Source of the DNA: Betaproteobacteria bacterium SCN2
GTDB taxonomy: Bacteria > Pseudomonadota > Gammaproteobacteria > Burkholderiales > Thiobacillaceae
Direction: 5' to 3'
Length of the DNA: 64,000 nucleotides
NCBI GenBank assembly: GCA_008923285.1
Contig: WBSG01000008.1
Span: 1 to 64,000, forward strand
Position numbers and translations under genes: made by a program. Positions 15,986 to 24,058 of this stretch are shown one piece after another. Positions within the stretch are counted from its first letter, which is position 1. Every line of letters starts with the position of its first letter. The notes beneath the pieces were generated by a model. It was given only the letters and a program-made list of their open reading frames with translations, had not been told where the DNA came from and searched no databases.

Positions 15986-18205
15986 ATGTCCGCCCAGCCC
16001 GACCACAAGACCAGCAGCTACCCCGCCTACCTGGAAGGCATCGACTACTTCGGCCAGGCCTGGCCGCATTTCGACACCCTCGGCGCCGCGCCCGTGATCG
16101 GCGAAGGCCAGACCGCGATCGCCGACGCCGGCGACAAGCGCGCCGCCTACCAGACCCTGCTGGTGGCCGACGCCTTGCGCTACCTCACCCTGCAGATCAC
16201 CGGCGCCAAGGCCTCGGGCCATCCCGGCGGCTTCGCCTCCAGCGCCGAAGCGGTGGCTGCGCTCACCCTGCTCGGCCACAAGAATCTCACCACCGAGGTC
16301 GGCCACCACGCCCCCGGCTATTACAGCGCCATGTTCCTCGACACTTCGCTCGAGGCCATGGGCATCTCCACCGTGAAGGACATGCGCACGCGCTTCCGCG
16401 AACGCCACGGCCTCCTGGGCCACCTGTCCGGCGCCATCCCCGGCCTCCTCGCCCCCGCCGGCCCGCTCGGCCAGGGCCAGCACTTCGCCATGGCCGGCGC
16501 CTACCTGCACCGCGACAAACTGTTCCCGGTGACCATCGGCGACGGCGGCATGGGCGAGCCCTACATCCTGTCGTCCTTCCTGCATTTCATCACCGCCTAT
16601 CCGGAGGTGACCAACTTCCTGCCGGTGCTGGTGTGGAACGGCTACAGCCAGGAGCATCACTCCATGGTGTCGCTGTTTGATAACGAGGGCATGCAGCGCT
16701 ACTGGCATGCGCACGGCTTCAAGCGCGTGATCCTCATCGACGCCAAGGACTTTGACGACGCCATGCAGCACGGCGCCTACGTCGACTCCAGCCTGTTCTC
16801 CTTCAAGCAGCGTCTTGCCTTCGCCGCCGCCGTGCTGAAAGGCATCGACGACGCGGCGAAGAGCGCCATGTCCGGCACCCCCACCGCCTTCATCATCAAG
16901 CAGCTGAAGGGCGCGGGCGTGCACAAGACCGGCGCCAAGGCGCACAACCTGTATCCGGCCGACACCCTCGATGCGCCGCACATTTCCAGCGCGCTGGAGC
17001 GCCGCGCGCTGTCGCCGGAAGCCTGGGAACTCGCGCGCACTCTGTGCGTGCGCGCCGCCGGCGGTCCCGCCGCCAGGGTCGCGGTGACCGAAAGCGAACT
17101 TGCGCTCGCGCCGATCAAGGCGCTGCCGCTGAAGGATTTCGCCGTGGGCGAAAAGGCCGTGCCCTCCACCGCGCTGGGCGGCCTGATCGCGCACGTGGGC
17201 AAGAACGACGCCAACTTCGTGGTGACCAACGCCGACGGCAACGAGGCCTCGGGCATGGCCAACATCAACGAGGCGCTAAAGATCCGCCACCCTTCCGAGG
17301 ACGGCCTCTATCACCAGAAACCCGAAGGCCAGGTGTACGAGCCCCTGAACGAGGACGCCTGCGCGGGCTTCGCCGCCGGCCTCGCCCTGTTCGGCAGCCG
17401 CAGCATCTGGTTGAGCTACGAGAGCTTCGCCATCAACGGCTGGCCCATCTACCAGACCGTGGCCCAGGCCATGGCCGAACTCAGGCGCAAGACGCCGTCG
17501 GCCGTGTGCATGTTCACCGCCGGCGCGCTGGAGCAGGGCCGCAACGGCTGGACCCACCAGCGCCCCGAGATCGAGAACTACATCGCCGCGCAGATGAAGA
17601 ACGGCAACAGCTTCGCGCTGTTCCCGGCCGACGCCAACATGATCCAGGCGTGCTACGAGTGGGCGCTTGGCAGCCACAACAAGAGCATCGCCATTTTCGC
17701 CTCGAAGTCGGCGCTGCCGGTGTACACCACGCTGGAGCAATCGCGCCAGGCCATCCGTGACGGCGCAATCACGCTGTACGAAAGCGCCGGCGCGGACGAA
17801 GTCGACGTGGTGCTGGCGGCTGCCGGCGACATGATCTTCCTGCCGGTGTTCGAAGCCAAGGACAAGCTGGAGGCCGAGGGCAAACGCGTGCGCATCGTCG
17901 CCGTGGCCAATCCGCGCCGCCTGTACCGCGCCGCCGACGTGGCCTGGGACACCGTGTCCGAGCCGGACGGCGGCTTCATGAGCGACGCCGATTTCGACCG
18001 GCTGTTCTCGGGCAAGGCGCTGCTCGCAGTAAGCGGCGGCCCCAGCGCCACGCTGGAGCCGGTGCTGATTCGCAGCCGCGCACAGCGCCGCGACGTGATG
18101 TGCTGGAAGCGCGGCGAGACCACCGCCAGCCCCAACGAGGTCATGGCCTTCAACGGCCTCACCGGCGGCGACATCGCCGAGCGCGCACGCGGCCTCCTGG
18201 GGTGA
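15986..18205 (+). CDS. Divergent phosphoketolase/transketolase-family ThDP enzyme
   Basis: This 739-aa thiamine-diphosphate enzyme has SGHPGG at 78-82, the cofactor motif GDGGMGE at 185-191 leading to WNGY at 217-220, and the pyrimidine-domain Glu in PLNEDACAGFAAGLALFG. The C-terminal half follows phosphoketolases: a YESFA element, NGWTHQRPEIENY, FPADANMIQACYE, and the closing MSDADFDRLF and GETTASP segments. Phosphoketolase markers such as GDGEAETGP are changed, and the protein is about 50 residues shorter than usual. Phosphoketolases split xylulose-5-P or fructose-6-P to acetyl-P. Here the enzyme sits with GarR, a DUF1537 kinase and GlcDEF, without a glyoxylate carboligase, so its reaction may differ. 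The ATG at 15986 follows GGAG; TTG 15968 is possible. Confidence 0.78.
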   Translation: MSAQPDHKTSSYPAYLEGIDYFGQAWPHFDTLGAAPVIGEGQTAIADAGDKRAAYQTLLVADALRYLTLQITGAKASGHPGGFASSAEAVAALTLLGHKNLTTEVGHHAPGYYSAMFLDTSLEAMGISTVKDMRTRFRERHGLLGHLSGAIPGLLAPAGPLGQGQHFAMAGAYLHRDKLFPVTIGDGGMGEPYILSSFLHFITAYPEVTNFLPVLVWNGYSQEHHSMVSLFDNEGMQRYWHAHGFKRVILIDAKDFDDAMQHGAYVDSSLFSFKQRLAFAAAVLKGIDDAAKSAMSGTPTAFIIKQLKGAGVHKTGAKAHNLYPADTLDAPHISSALERRALSPEAWELARTLCVRAAGGPAARVAVTESELALAPIKALPLKDFAVGEKAVPSTALGGLIAHVGKNDANFVVTNADGNEASGMANINEALKIRHPSEDGLYHQKPEGQVYEPLNEDACAGFAAGLALFGSRSIWLSYESFAINGWPIYQTVAQAMAELRRKTPSAVCMFTAGALEQGRNGWTHQRPEIENYIAAQMKNGNSFALFPADANMIQACYEWALGSHNKSIAIFASKSALPVYTTLEQSRQAIRDGAITLYESAGADEVDVVLAAAGDMIFLPVFEAKDKLEAEGKRVRIVAVANPRRLYRAADVAWDTVSEPDGGFMSDADFDRLFSGKALLAVSGGPSATLEPVLIRSRAQRRDVMCWKRGETTASPNEVMAFNGLTGGDIAERARGLLG

Positions 18206-18209
18206 TGCG

Positions 18210-19565
18210 GTGGAAAACAAGATCATCGTCATCGACGACGATCCCACCGGCTCGCAGACGGTGCATGGCTGCCTGCTGCTGACGCGCTGGGATGTCGACA
18301 CGCTGAGCGAAGGCCTCGCCGACGCCTCGCCGCTGTTCTTCGTGCTGTCCAATACGCGCGGCATGGACGCGACGAAGGCGGCAGCGGTGACGCGCGAGAT
18401 CTGCACCAACCTGCGCACGGCGCTCGACCGCCTCGCCGCGCATGGCCGCGCGATCCAGCCGATTCTGGTGAGCCGTTCGGATTCCACGCTGCGCGGCCAC
18501 TATCCGGTGGAAACCGATGTCATCAGTGAAACCCTGGGGCCGTTCGATGCGCATTTCCTGGTGCCCGCCTTCTTCGAGGGCGGACGCGTGACGCGCGACA
18601 GCGTTCACTATCTGATGGTCGACGGCAAGGCGGTGCCGGTGCATGAAACCGAGTTCGCCAAGGATTCGGTGTTCGGCTATCGCCATAGCTTTCTCCCGGA
18701 CTACGTCGAGGAAAAGACCGCCGGCCGCATCCGGGCGGGCGAAGTCGAGCGCTTCGTGCTGGCAGACGTGCGCGGCGATGCGCTGCCGCGCCTGCTGGCG
18801 CTGGAAAACAATGCGTGCTGCGTGGTCGACGCCGAGAGCCAGGCTGACCTGAATCATTTCGCCGCGCAGCTGAAAGCCGCGGCTTCGCAAGGCAAGCGCT
18901 TCCTGTTCCGGAGCGGTGCCTCGCTGCTCACCGCGCTCGCCGCGCTGCCGCCGCAGCCGGTCGCCGCCGAAGACATGTCGGCCTTCGTGCGCGAAGGCAG
19001 GCCGGGCGCGGTCATCGTCGGCTCGCACGTGAAGAAGACCACCGCGCAGCTGAACGAGTTATTGAAGCAGCCCGGCATCGCAGCGCTGGAAATCGACGTG
19101 GCGCAGCTGCCGGAAGGCCGCGCGCGCATCGTCGAGGAGGCGGGCAGGGCAGCGGCGGCCCTGCATGCGCAGGGGCTGACGCCGGTGATCTACACCAGCC
19201 GCGTCGAGCGCCAGTTCGAGAGCCAGCAGCAGCGCCTGGCCTTCGGCGAGCAGGTCTCCGGCACGCTGATGGACATCGTCAGGCGACTGCCGGAGAGCAT
19301 CGGCTTCCTCATCAGCAAGGGCGGCATCACTTCCAACGACGTGCTGTCCGACGGCCTCGCGCTGAGAGCCTCGCGCGTGCTCGGGCAGATCCTCGCCGGC
19401 TGCTCGGTGGTGAAGTGCCCGGAGGACCATCCGCGCCACCCCGGCCTGCCGGTAGTGATCTTCCCCGGCAACGTGGGCGACGAATCGGCGCTGGCCACGG
19501 TCTACCTGCGTCTTGGCAGGCCCGGACAGGTCAGATCAGATCCCGCTCGGCAAGCTCGCGCTTGA
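18210..19565 (+). CDS. DUF1537 four-carbon acid sugar kinase family protein
   Basis: This 451-aa two-domain kinase belongs to the family of OtnK, DtnK and YgbK. The N-terminal domain has DDDPTGS at about residues 9-15, SRSDSTLRGHYPVE and the VPAFFEGGR substrate loop. The C-terminal ATP domain has KGGITSNDVLSDG and FPGNVGDESALATVY. Known members phosphorylate threonate, erythronate or 2-keto acids; here phosphorylation of D-glycerate from GarR would complete a salvage route to 3-phosphoglycerate. That is inference. It starts at GTG, 4 bases after the ThDP enzyme, so both are co-transcribed. The 3' end overlaps the convergent permease gene by 35 bases. Confidence 0.83.
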   Translation: MENKIIVIDDDPTGSQTVHGCLLLTRWDVDTLSEGLADASPLFFVLSNTRGMDATKAAAVTREICTNLRTALDRLAAHGRAIQPILVSRSDSTLRGHYPVETDVISETLGPFDAHFLVPAFFEGGRVTRDSVHYLMVDGKAVPVHETEFAKDSVFGYRHSFLPDYVEEKTAGRIRAGEVERFVLADVRGDALPRLLALENNACCVVDAESQADLNHFAAQLKAAASQGKRFLFRSGASLLTALAALPPQPVAAEDMSAFVREGRPGAVIVGSHVKKTTAQLNELLKQPGIAALEIDVAQLPEGRARIVEEAGRAAAALHAQGLTPVIYTSRVERQFESQQQRLAFGEQVSGTLMDIVRRLPESIGFLISKGGITSNDVLSDGLALRASRVLGQILAGCSVVKCPEDHPRHPGLPVVIFPGNVGDESALATVYLRLGRPGQVRSDPARQARA

Positions 19566-20544
19566 TGTAGGCGTAGAACACCGGCGCGGCGATCACGCCG
19601 GCAACGCCGAAGGCCGCCTCCATCACCAGCATGGCGGTGAGCAGCTCCCAGGTGTAGGCCTTGATCTGGCCGCCGATGATGCGCGCGTTCACGAAATATT
19701 CGAGCTTGTGGATGATGACCAGGAATGCGAGCGAGGCGAAGGCGATCTGCAAGGAATGGTTGAAGGAAATGACGACGATGACGGTGTTGGAAATAAGATT
19801 GCCCAGCACCGGCAGGAGCCCCACGACGAAGGTAATCACGATCATGGTTTTCACGAACGGCAGTTCAACGCCGAAGGCCGGCAGCACCACGGCCAGATAC
19901 AGGCCGGTCAGCGTGGTGTTCAGGAGCGAAATGCGCACCTGCGCGAACACCACCTTGCGGAAGGCCTGGCCCAGATGCAGCACGCGCTTGTTCATGGCCT
20001 GTGCCAGCGGGCCGAGGCTATGATGTTCACGCCCCTCGTTGAGCGACACGAAGGAACCGATAATGAGGCCGACCACCACCATGGCCAGGGCATGGCCGGC
20101 GCTGCCGCCGATGGTGCGGATTTCCTGGGCGTGGGTGCGAAGCCATTCGGACAGGGTAGCGCGGATCTGCGACTCGTCGCCTTGCGGCAGGTACTCGGCA
20201 ATCCACGGCGGCAGCAGGTCGCGCGAGTTCTCGATGATCTCGGCCATGTTCTTCAGCAGCGCGGCATAGCTGCCGCCCTCGGCCTTGTAGTAGGCGATCG
20301 CGCCCAGCACGGCACCGATCAGCGCAGCCAGCACCGTGGCGGATATCAGCGCCACCACGACCATCTTGGCGCGGCTGTGCGACAGCTTGTTGCCGACGAA
20401 GCGCGGCGACAGCATCACCACCAGTTCGTAGACCAGCAGACCGGCGAGCAGCGCCGGCAGCAATTTGGCGGACAAGGTGAAGATCAGTGCAGCGGCCATC
20501 AGGCCCCAGGCCGCCCATTCGTATTTCGTGGCATGCATTGCCAT
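19531..20544 (-). CDS. AI-2E family (PerM-type) transporter
   Basis: This 337-aa inner-membrane protein has two N-terminal hydrophobic segments, an intervening soluble region (about 90-160) and five or more C-terminal segments, the usual AI-2E/PerM layout. The conserved PVLGNLISNTVIVVISF and GVAGVIAAPVFYAYIK stretches are present. Substrates in this family range from quorum signals to Na+. ATG 20544 is chosen because GGGGGG lies just upstream; the open frame extends further but runs opposite to glcD. It is divergent from glcD with a 57-base gap. Confidence 0.85.
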   Translation of the reverse strand: MAMHATKYEWAAWGLMAAALIFTLSAKLLPALLAGLLVYELVVMLSPRFVGNKLSHSRAKMVVVALISATVLAALIGAVLGAIAYYKAEGGSYAALLKNMAEIIENSRDLLPPWIAEYLPQGDESQIRATLSEWLRTHAQEIRTIGGSAGHALAMVVVGLIIGSFVSLNEGREHHSLGPLAQAMNKRVLHLGQAFRKVVFAQVRISLLNTTLTGLYLAVVLPAFGVELPFVKTMIVITFVVGLLPVLGNLISNTVIVVISFNHSLQIAFASLAFLVIIHKLEYFVNARIIGGQIKAYTWELLTAMLVMEAAFGVAGVIAAPVFYAYIKRELAERDLI

Positions 20545-20601
20545 CGGAAATCCCCCCATTTCCCGGGATTTTAGCCCGGATACTTGGCTTAGAATGAAAC
20601 C

Positions 20602-22056
20602 ATGATCGCCAACGAAGCCGTCCGCCGCCTGCAAGCCATCCTGCCGCCGCACTGCCTGCTGCTGGCGCGCGAGGATCTGAAGCCGTTCGAGACCGACGGT
20701 CTTACCGCCTACCGCAACACGCCCGACGCGGTGGCGCTGCCGGAAACCGAGGAACAGCTGAAGCAGGTGCTCGCCGCCTGCCGCGAGACCGGCACCCCCG
20801 TGGTGTTCCGCGGCGCCGGCACCGGGCTGTCCGGCGGCGCGCTGCCGGTGGATGGGGCGGTGCTGCTGGCCATGACCAAGTTCAGCCGCATCCTGGCAAT
20901 CGACCCGCTGGCGCGCACCGCACGCGTGCAGCCCGGCGTGCGCAACCTCGCCATCTCCGAGGCCGCCGCCCAATACGGCCTCTACTATGCACCCGACCCT
21001 TCTTCGCAGATCGCCTGCAGCATCGGCGGCAACGTGGCGGAAAATTCCGGCGGCGTGCACTGCCTGAAATACGGCCTCACCGTGCACAACGTGCTGGCCC
21101 TGCGCGCGCTCACCATCGAGGGCGAGGAACTGGTGATCGGCGAGGGCGCGCTCGACATCCCCGGCTACGACCTGCTCGCCCTGATGACCGGTTCCGAGGG
21201 CATGCTCGCCGTCATTCTCGAAATCACCGTGAAGCTGCTGCCGAAACCCGAGCGCGCCCAGGTCATCCTCGCCGCCTTCGACGACGTCGGCAAGGGCGGC
21301 GCAGCGGTGGGCGCCATCATCAGCGGCGGCGTGCTGCCGGCCGGCCTGGAAATGATGGACAGGCTCGCTATCGAAGCCGCCGAGGCCTTTGTCCATGCCG
21401 GCTATCCGCTCGATGCCGAAGCGATTTTGCTGGTGGAAGTGGACGGCACCCAGGAAGAGGTCTCGGAGGATGTCATGCGCGTGCGCGACATCCTGCTCGC
21501 CGCCGGCGCCACCGAAGTGCGCACGGCGAAGGACGACGCCGAACAGAAAAGATTCTGGGCCGGGCGCAAGGCGGCCTTCCCCGCCGTGGGCCGGCTGTCG
21601 CCCGACTACTACTGCATGGACGGCACCATCCCGAGGAAGACCCTGCCTGCGGTGTTGACGCGCATCGCCGAGCTGTCGCGCGAGTATGCGCTGCCGGTGG
21701 CCAACGTGTTCCACGCCGGCGACGGCAACCTGCACCCGCTCATCCTGTACGACGCCAACCAGCCGGGCGCCACGGAAAAGGCCGAGCGCCTGGGCGCCGA
21801 CATCCTCGAACTGTGCGTCGCGCACGGCGGCACCATTACCGGCGAACACGGCGTCGGCCTGGAAAAGATCGACCAGATGTGCGTCCAGTTCGCGCCCGCG
21901 GAACTCGAGGCCTTCCACGGCGTGAAAGCCTGTTTCGACCCGGACGGCCTGCTCAATCCCGGCAAGGCCGTGCCGACCCTGCACCGCTGCGCGGAATACG
22001 GCGCCATGCACGTGAAGGGCGGCGCGCTGCCCTTCCCCGAACTGCCGAGGTTCTGA
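20602..22056 (+). CDS. glcD: Glycolate oxidase, FAD subunit GlcD
   Basis: This 484-aa FAD-linked oxidase subunit of the vanillyl-alcohol-oxidase fold oxidises glycolate to glyoxylate together with GlcE and GlcF. The FAD-binding domain has RGAGTGLSGGALP near residues 73-85 and CSIGGNVAENSGGVHCLKYG. The C-terminal FAD-oxidase domain has VFHAGDGNLHP and TGEHGVGLEK. D-lactate dehydrogenases are close relatives, but the following glcE and glcF fix the assignment. It heads the operon and is separated from glcE by an 85-base gap that holds a perfect 18-bp inverted repeat. Confidence 0.93.
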   Translation: MIANEAVRRLQAILPPHCLLLAREDLKPFETDGLTAYRNTPDAVALPETEEQLKQVLAACRETGTPVVFRGAGTGLSGGALPVDGAVLLAMTKFSRILAIDPLARTARVQPGVRNLAISEAAAQYGLYYAPDPSSQIACSIGGNVAENSGGVHCLKYGLTVHNVLALRALTIEGEELVIGEGALDIPGYDLLALMTGSEGMLAVILEITVKLLPKPERAQVILAAFDDVGKGGAAVGAIISGGVLPAGLEMMDRLAIEAAEAFVHAGYPLDAEAILLVEVDGTQEEVSEDVMRVRDILLAAGATEVRTAKDDAEQKRFWAGRKAAFPAVGRLSPDYYCMDGTIPRKTLPAVLTRIAELSREYALPVANVFHAGDGNLHPLILYDANQPGATEKAERLGADILELCVAHGGTITGEHGVGLEKIDQMCVQFAPAELEAFHGVKACFDPDGLLNPGKAVPTLHRCAEYGAMHVKGGALPFPELPRF

Positions 22057-22062
22057 TGATTA

Positions 22063-22130
22063 ACCGCAGAGTTCGCGGAGGACGCGGAGTTTATTGTGAT
22101 TTTCTCTGCGAACTCCGCGAACTCTGCGGT
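22063..22130. repeat. Perfect 18-bp inverted repeat between glcD and glcE
   Basis: The arm ACCGCAGAGTTCGCGGAG at 22063-22080 is perfectly repeated in inverse at 22113-22130 with a 32-base loop that itself contains further GCGGAG/CTCTGCG pairing. Related CGCAGAG-type sequences occur as dispersed repeats in many bacterial genomes. It lacks a long T-run, so it is more likely a mobile or structural repeat than a simple terminator. Confidence 0.9.
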
Positions 22131-22141
22131 AAAAAATTAAG

Positions 22142-23170
22142 ATGATTGAACTGATCGAACGCATCCGTACTGCCACAGGTCCGCTGGCAATCCGCGCCGG
22201 CGGCAGCAAGGACTGGTACGGCGAAGCCACATCCGGCGAGGTGCTCGACGTCTCCGCTAACCGCGGCATCGTCAGCTACGAGCCGGGCGAGCTGGTGCTG
22301 ACCGCGAAGTGCGGCACGCCGCTGGCCGAGATCGAGGCGCTGCTCGGGCAGAACGGGCAGATGCTCGGCTTCGAACCGCCGCGCTTTACCGGATCTGCCA
22401 CCCTGGGCGGCACGCTCGCCTGCGGCATGTCCGGGCCACGCCGACCCTATGCGGGTTCGGCTCGCGACTTCGTGCTGGGCATGGAAATCCTCGACGGCAA
22501 CGGCCAGTATCTCAAGTTCGGCGGCCAGGTCATGAAGAACGTGGCGGGCTACGACGTCTCGCGCCTGATGGTAGGCGCGCTCGGCACCCTCGGCGTGCTG
22601 CTGCAGGCCTCGCTCAAGGTGTTGCCCAGACCGCAGGCGGAACTGACCCTGCAGTTCGAGTGCGACGAAGCCGAAGCCATCCGCCGCACCAACGAGTGGG
22701 CCGGCAAGCCGCTGCCGTTGTCCGCCACGGCCTGGCTCTCCGGCGTCCTGTCCGTGCGCCTGTCCGGCGCGCACAGTTCGGTGGCGGCCGCGCACCGCAA
22801 GCTCGGCGGCGAAGAGACGGCGCATGGCGCGGAATTCTGGGCAGGCCTGCGCGACCACCGCGCCGCGTTTTTCCACGACGATGCCCCGCTCTGGCGCCTG
22901 TCGCTGCCCTCCACGGCGGCGCCGCTCGACCTGCCGGGCAGGCAACTGATCGCCTGGGGCGGCGCGGAACGCTGGCTCAAGTCGGATGCGTCCGCGGCGG
23001 AAATCCGCGCACGCGCCGCTGCGCACGGCGGCCATGCCACGCTGTATGCCGGCGACAAGGGATGCGGCGTGTTCCACCCGCTGCCCGAGGCCCTGCTCAA
23101 ATACCAGCAGCGCCTGAAGCGGCAGTTCGATCCGCGCGGCATCCTCAATCCGGGCAGGATGTATCCATGA
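22142..23170 (+). CDS. glcE: Glycolate oxidase, FAD-binding subunit GlcE
   Basis: This 342-aa second FAD-binding subunit of glycolate oxidase is shorter than GlcD, as usual. It has the N-terminal IRAGGSKDWYG loop, GGTLACGMSGPRRPYAGSAR and the KFGGQVMKNVAGYDVSRL segment that is characteristic of GlcE. It lies directly after the dispersed inverted repeat and overlaps the next gene by four bases (ATGA). Confidence 0.93.
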   Translation: MIELIERIRTATGPLAIRAGGSKDWYGEATSGEVLDVSANRGIVSYEPGELVLTAKCGTPLAEIEALLGQNGQMLGFEPPRFTGSATLGGTLACGMSGPRRPYAGSARDFVLGMEILDGNGQYLKFGGQVMKNVAGYDVSRLMVGALGTLGVLLQASLKVLPRPQAELTLQFECDEAEAIRRTNEWAGKPLPLSATAWLSGVLSVRLSGAHSSVAAAHRKLGGEETAHGAEFWAGLRDHRAAFFHDDAPLWRLSLPSTAAPLDLPGRQLIAWGGAERWLKSDASAAEIRARAAAHGGHATLYAGDKGCGVFHPLPEALLKYQQRLKRQFDPRGILNPGRMYP

Positions 23171-24048
23171 GACGCGCATTCGCATTCCTGCTGCTGCTAT
23201 GCAGCGGGCTGCTGCAGGCCCAGGCCTTCGCCGAACTGCGCGCGCCTTTTTACAAGGCGGAACGCGACGGTCAGCTCGTCTACGTGCTGGGCACGCTGCA
23301 CGTGGGGCGCGCCGATTTCTACCCGCTGCGCCCGGCCATCGAGTCCGCGGTCACGCAGTCCGCCCGCGTCTACCTGGAAATCGACCAGGACGATGCCGAC
23401 GTCGAGCAGAAAATGAGCCAGGCCATGCTGTGCCAGCGCCCCTGCCTGAAGCAGGCGCTGAGCGAATCGGAATGGAACGCCCTCGCCCAGCGTCTCGGCA
23501 ACCAGGAAGCCGCACTGCGCGCGCTGGAAAGAATGCGCCCCTGGGCGGCGGCCGTCGTGCTGACCCTGGGCGACTTCGCCGCCCTCGGCCTGAACGCGCA
23601 GCAGGGCGTGGACAGGCGCATCAGCCAGCTGGCCGGCGACGCCGACAAGACCGTCGGCCTCGAAAGCGCCGAGGAGCAAATCCGCCTGTTCACCGACATG
23701 ACGCCTGCAGAGCAGAAGGAAATGCTGGCGCAGTGGCTCAGCATGAGCACGCGCGAGCGCATGCGCCTGAATCAGCAATTGGTCGAGTTGTGGAAAGGCG
23801 GCGATGCCGATGCCATGCATGCCTGGTACAAGGAGATGGAAAAGCGCCATGGCAGTCCGTCTGTTGCCGAATCCTTCGAACGCAAGTTCCTGGCCGCGCG
23901 CAACCGCACACTGGTCGAGCGTCTGCTCGCGCAGACCGGCGGCGCATCCGGACCGTTTTTTCTCGCCGTCGGCGCCCTGCACCTGGGCGGGCCGGAAGGC
24001 GTGCTCGCGCTGCTGAAGCAGCAGGGCTTCCAGATCCAGGCCGAATGA
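23167..24048 (+). CDS. TraB/GumN family exported protein
   Basis: This 293-aa protein has a signal peptide (about 1-23) and a TraB/GumN-type domain, with the conserved VLGTLHVGRADFYPL near the N-terminus, YLEIDQD, LESAEEQI and the closing FFLAVGALHLGGPEGVLALL. The family has two GxxH-type motifs and is thought to contain metal-dependent proteases (TIKI/TraB-like); its bacterial role is not known. The ATG overlaps the glcE stop (ATGA), so it is translated with the glycolate oxidase genes, and it lies between glcE and glcF. It would be periplasmic, whereas GlcDEF is cytoplasmic or membrane-bound, so the link may be only transcriptional. Confidence 0.87.
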   Translation: MRRAFAFLLLLCSGLLQAQAFAELRAPFYKAERDGQLVYVLGTLHVGRADFYPLRPAIESAVTQSARVYLEIDQDDADVEQKMSQAMLCQRPCLKQALSESEWNALAQRLGNQEAALRALERMRPWAAAVVLTLGDFAALGLNAQQGVDRRISQLAGDADKTVGLESAEEQIRLFTDMTPAEQKEMLAQWLSMSTRERMRLNQQLVELWKGGDADAMHAWYKEMEKRHGSPSVAESFERKFLAARNRTLVERLLAQTGGASGPFFLAVGALHLGGPEGVLALLKQQGFQIQAE

Positions 24049-24058
24049 TCAAAACCCC

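Noticed and set aside
15986-18205. Ordinary transketolase assignment
   Set aside because: The N-terminal half looks transketolase-like, but the C-terminal order (NGWTHQRPE, PADAN, DADFDRLF, GETTASP) follows phosphoketolases, so a plain transketolase call would mislead.
20545-22011. Long upstream extension of the AI-2E transporter frame
   Set aside because: The extension is antisense to glcD. The membrane protein starts at the ATG with a GGGGGG ribosome site at its real N-terminus.
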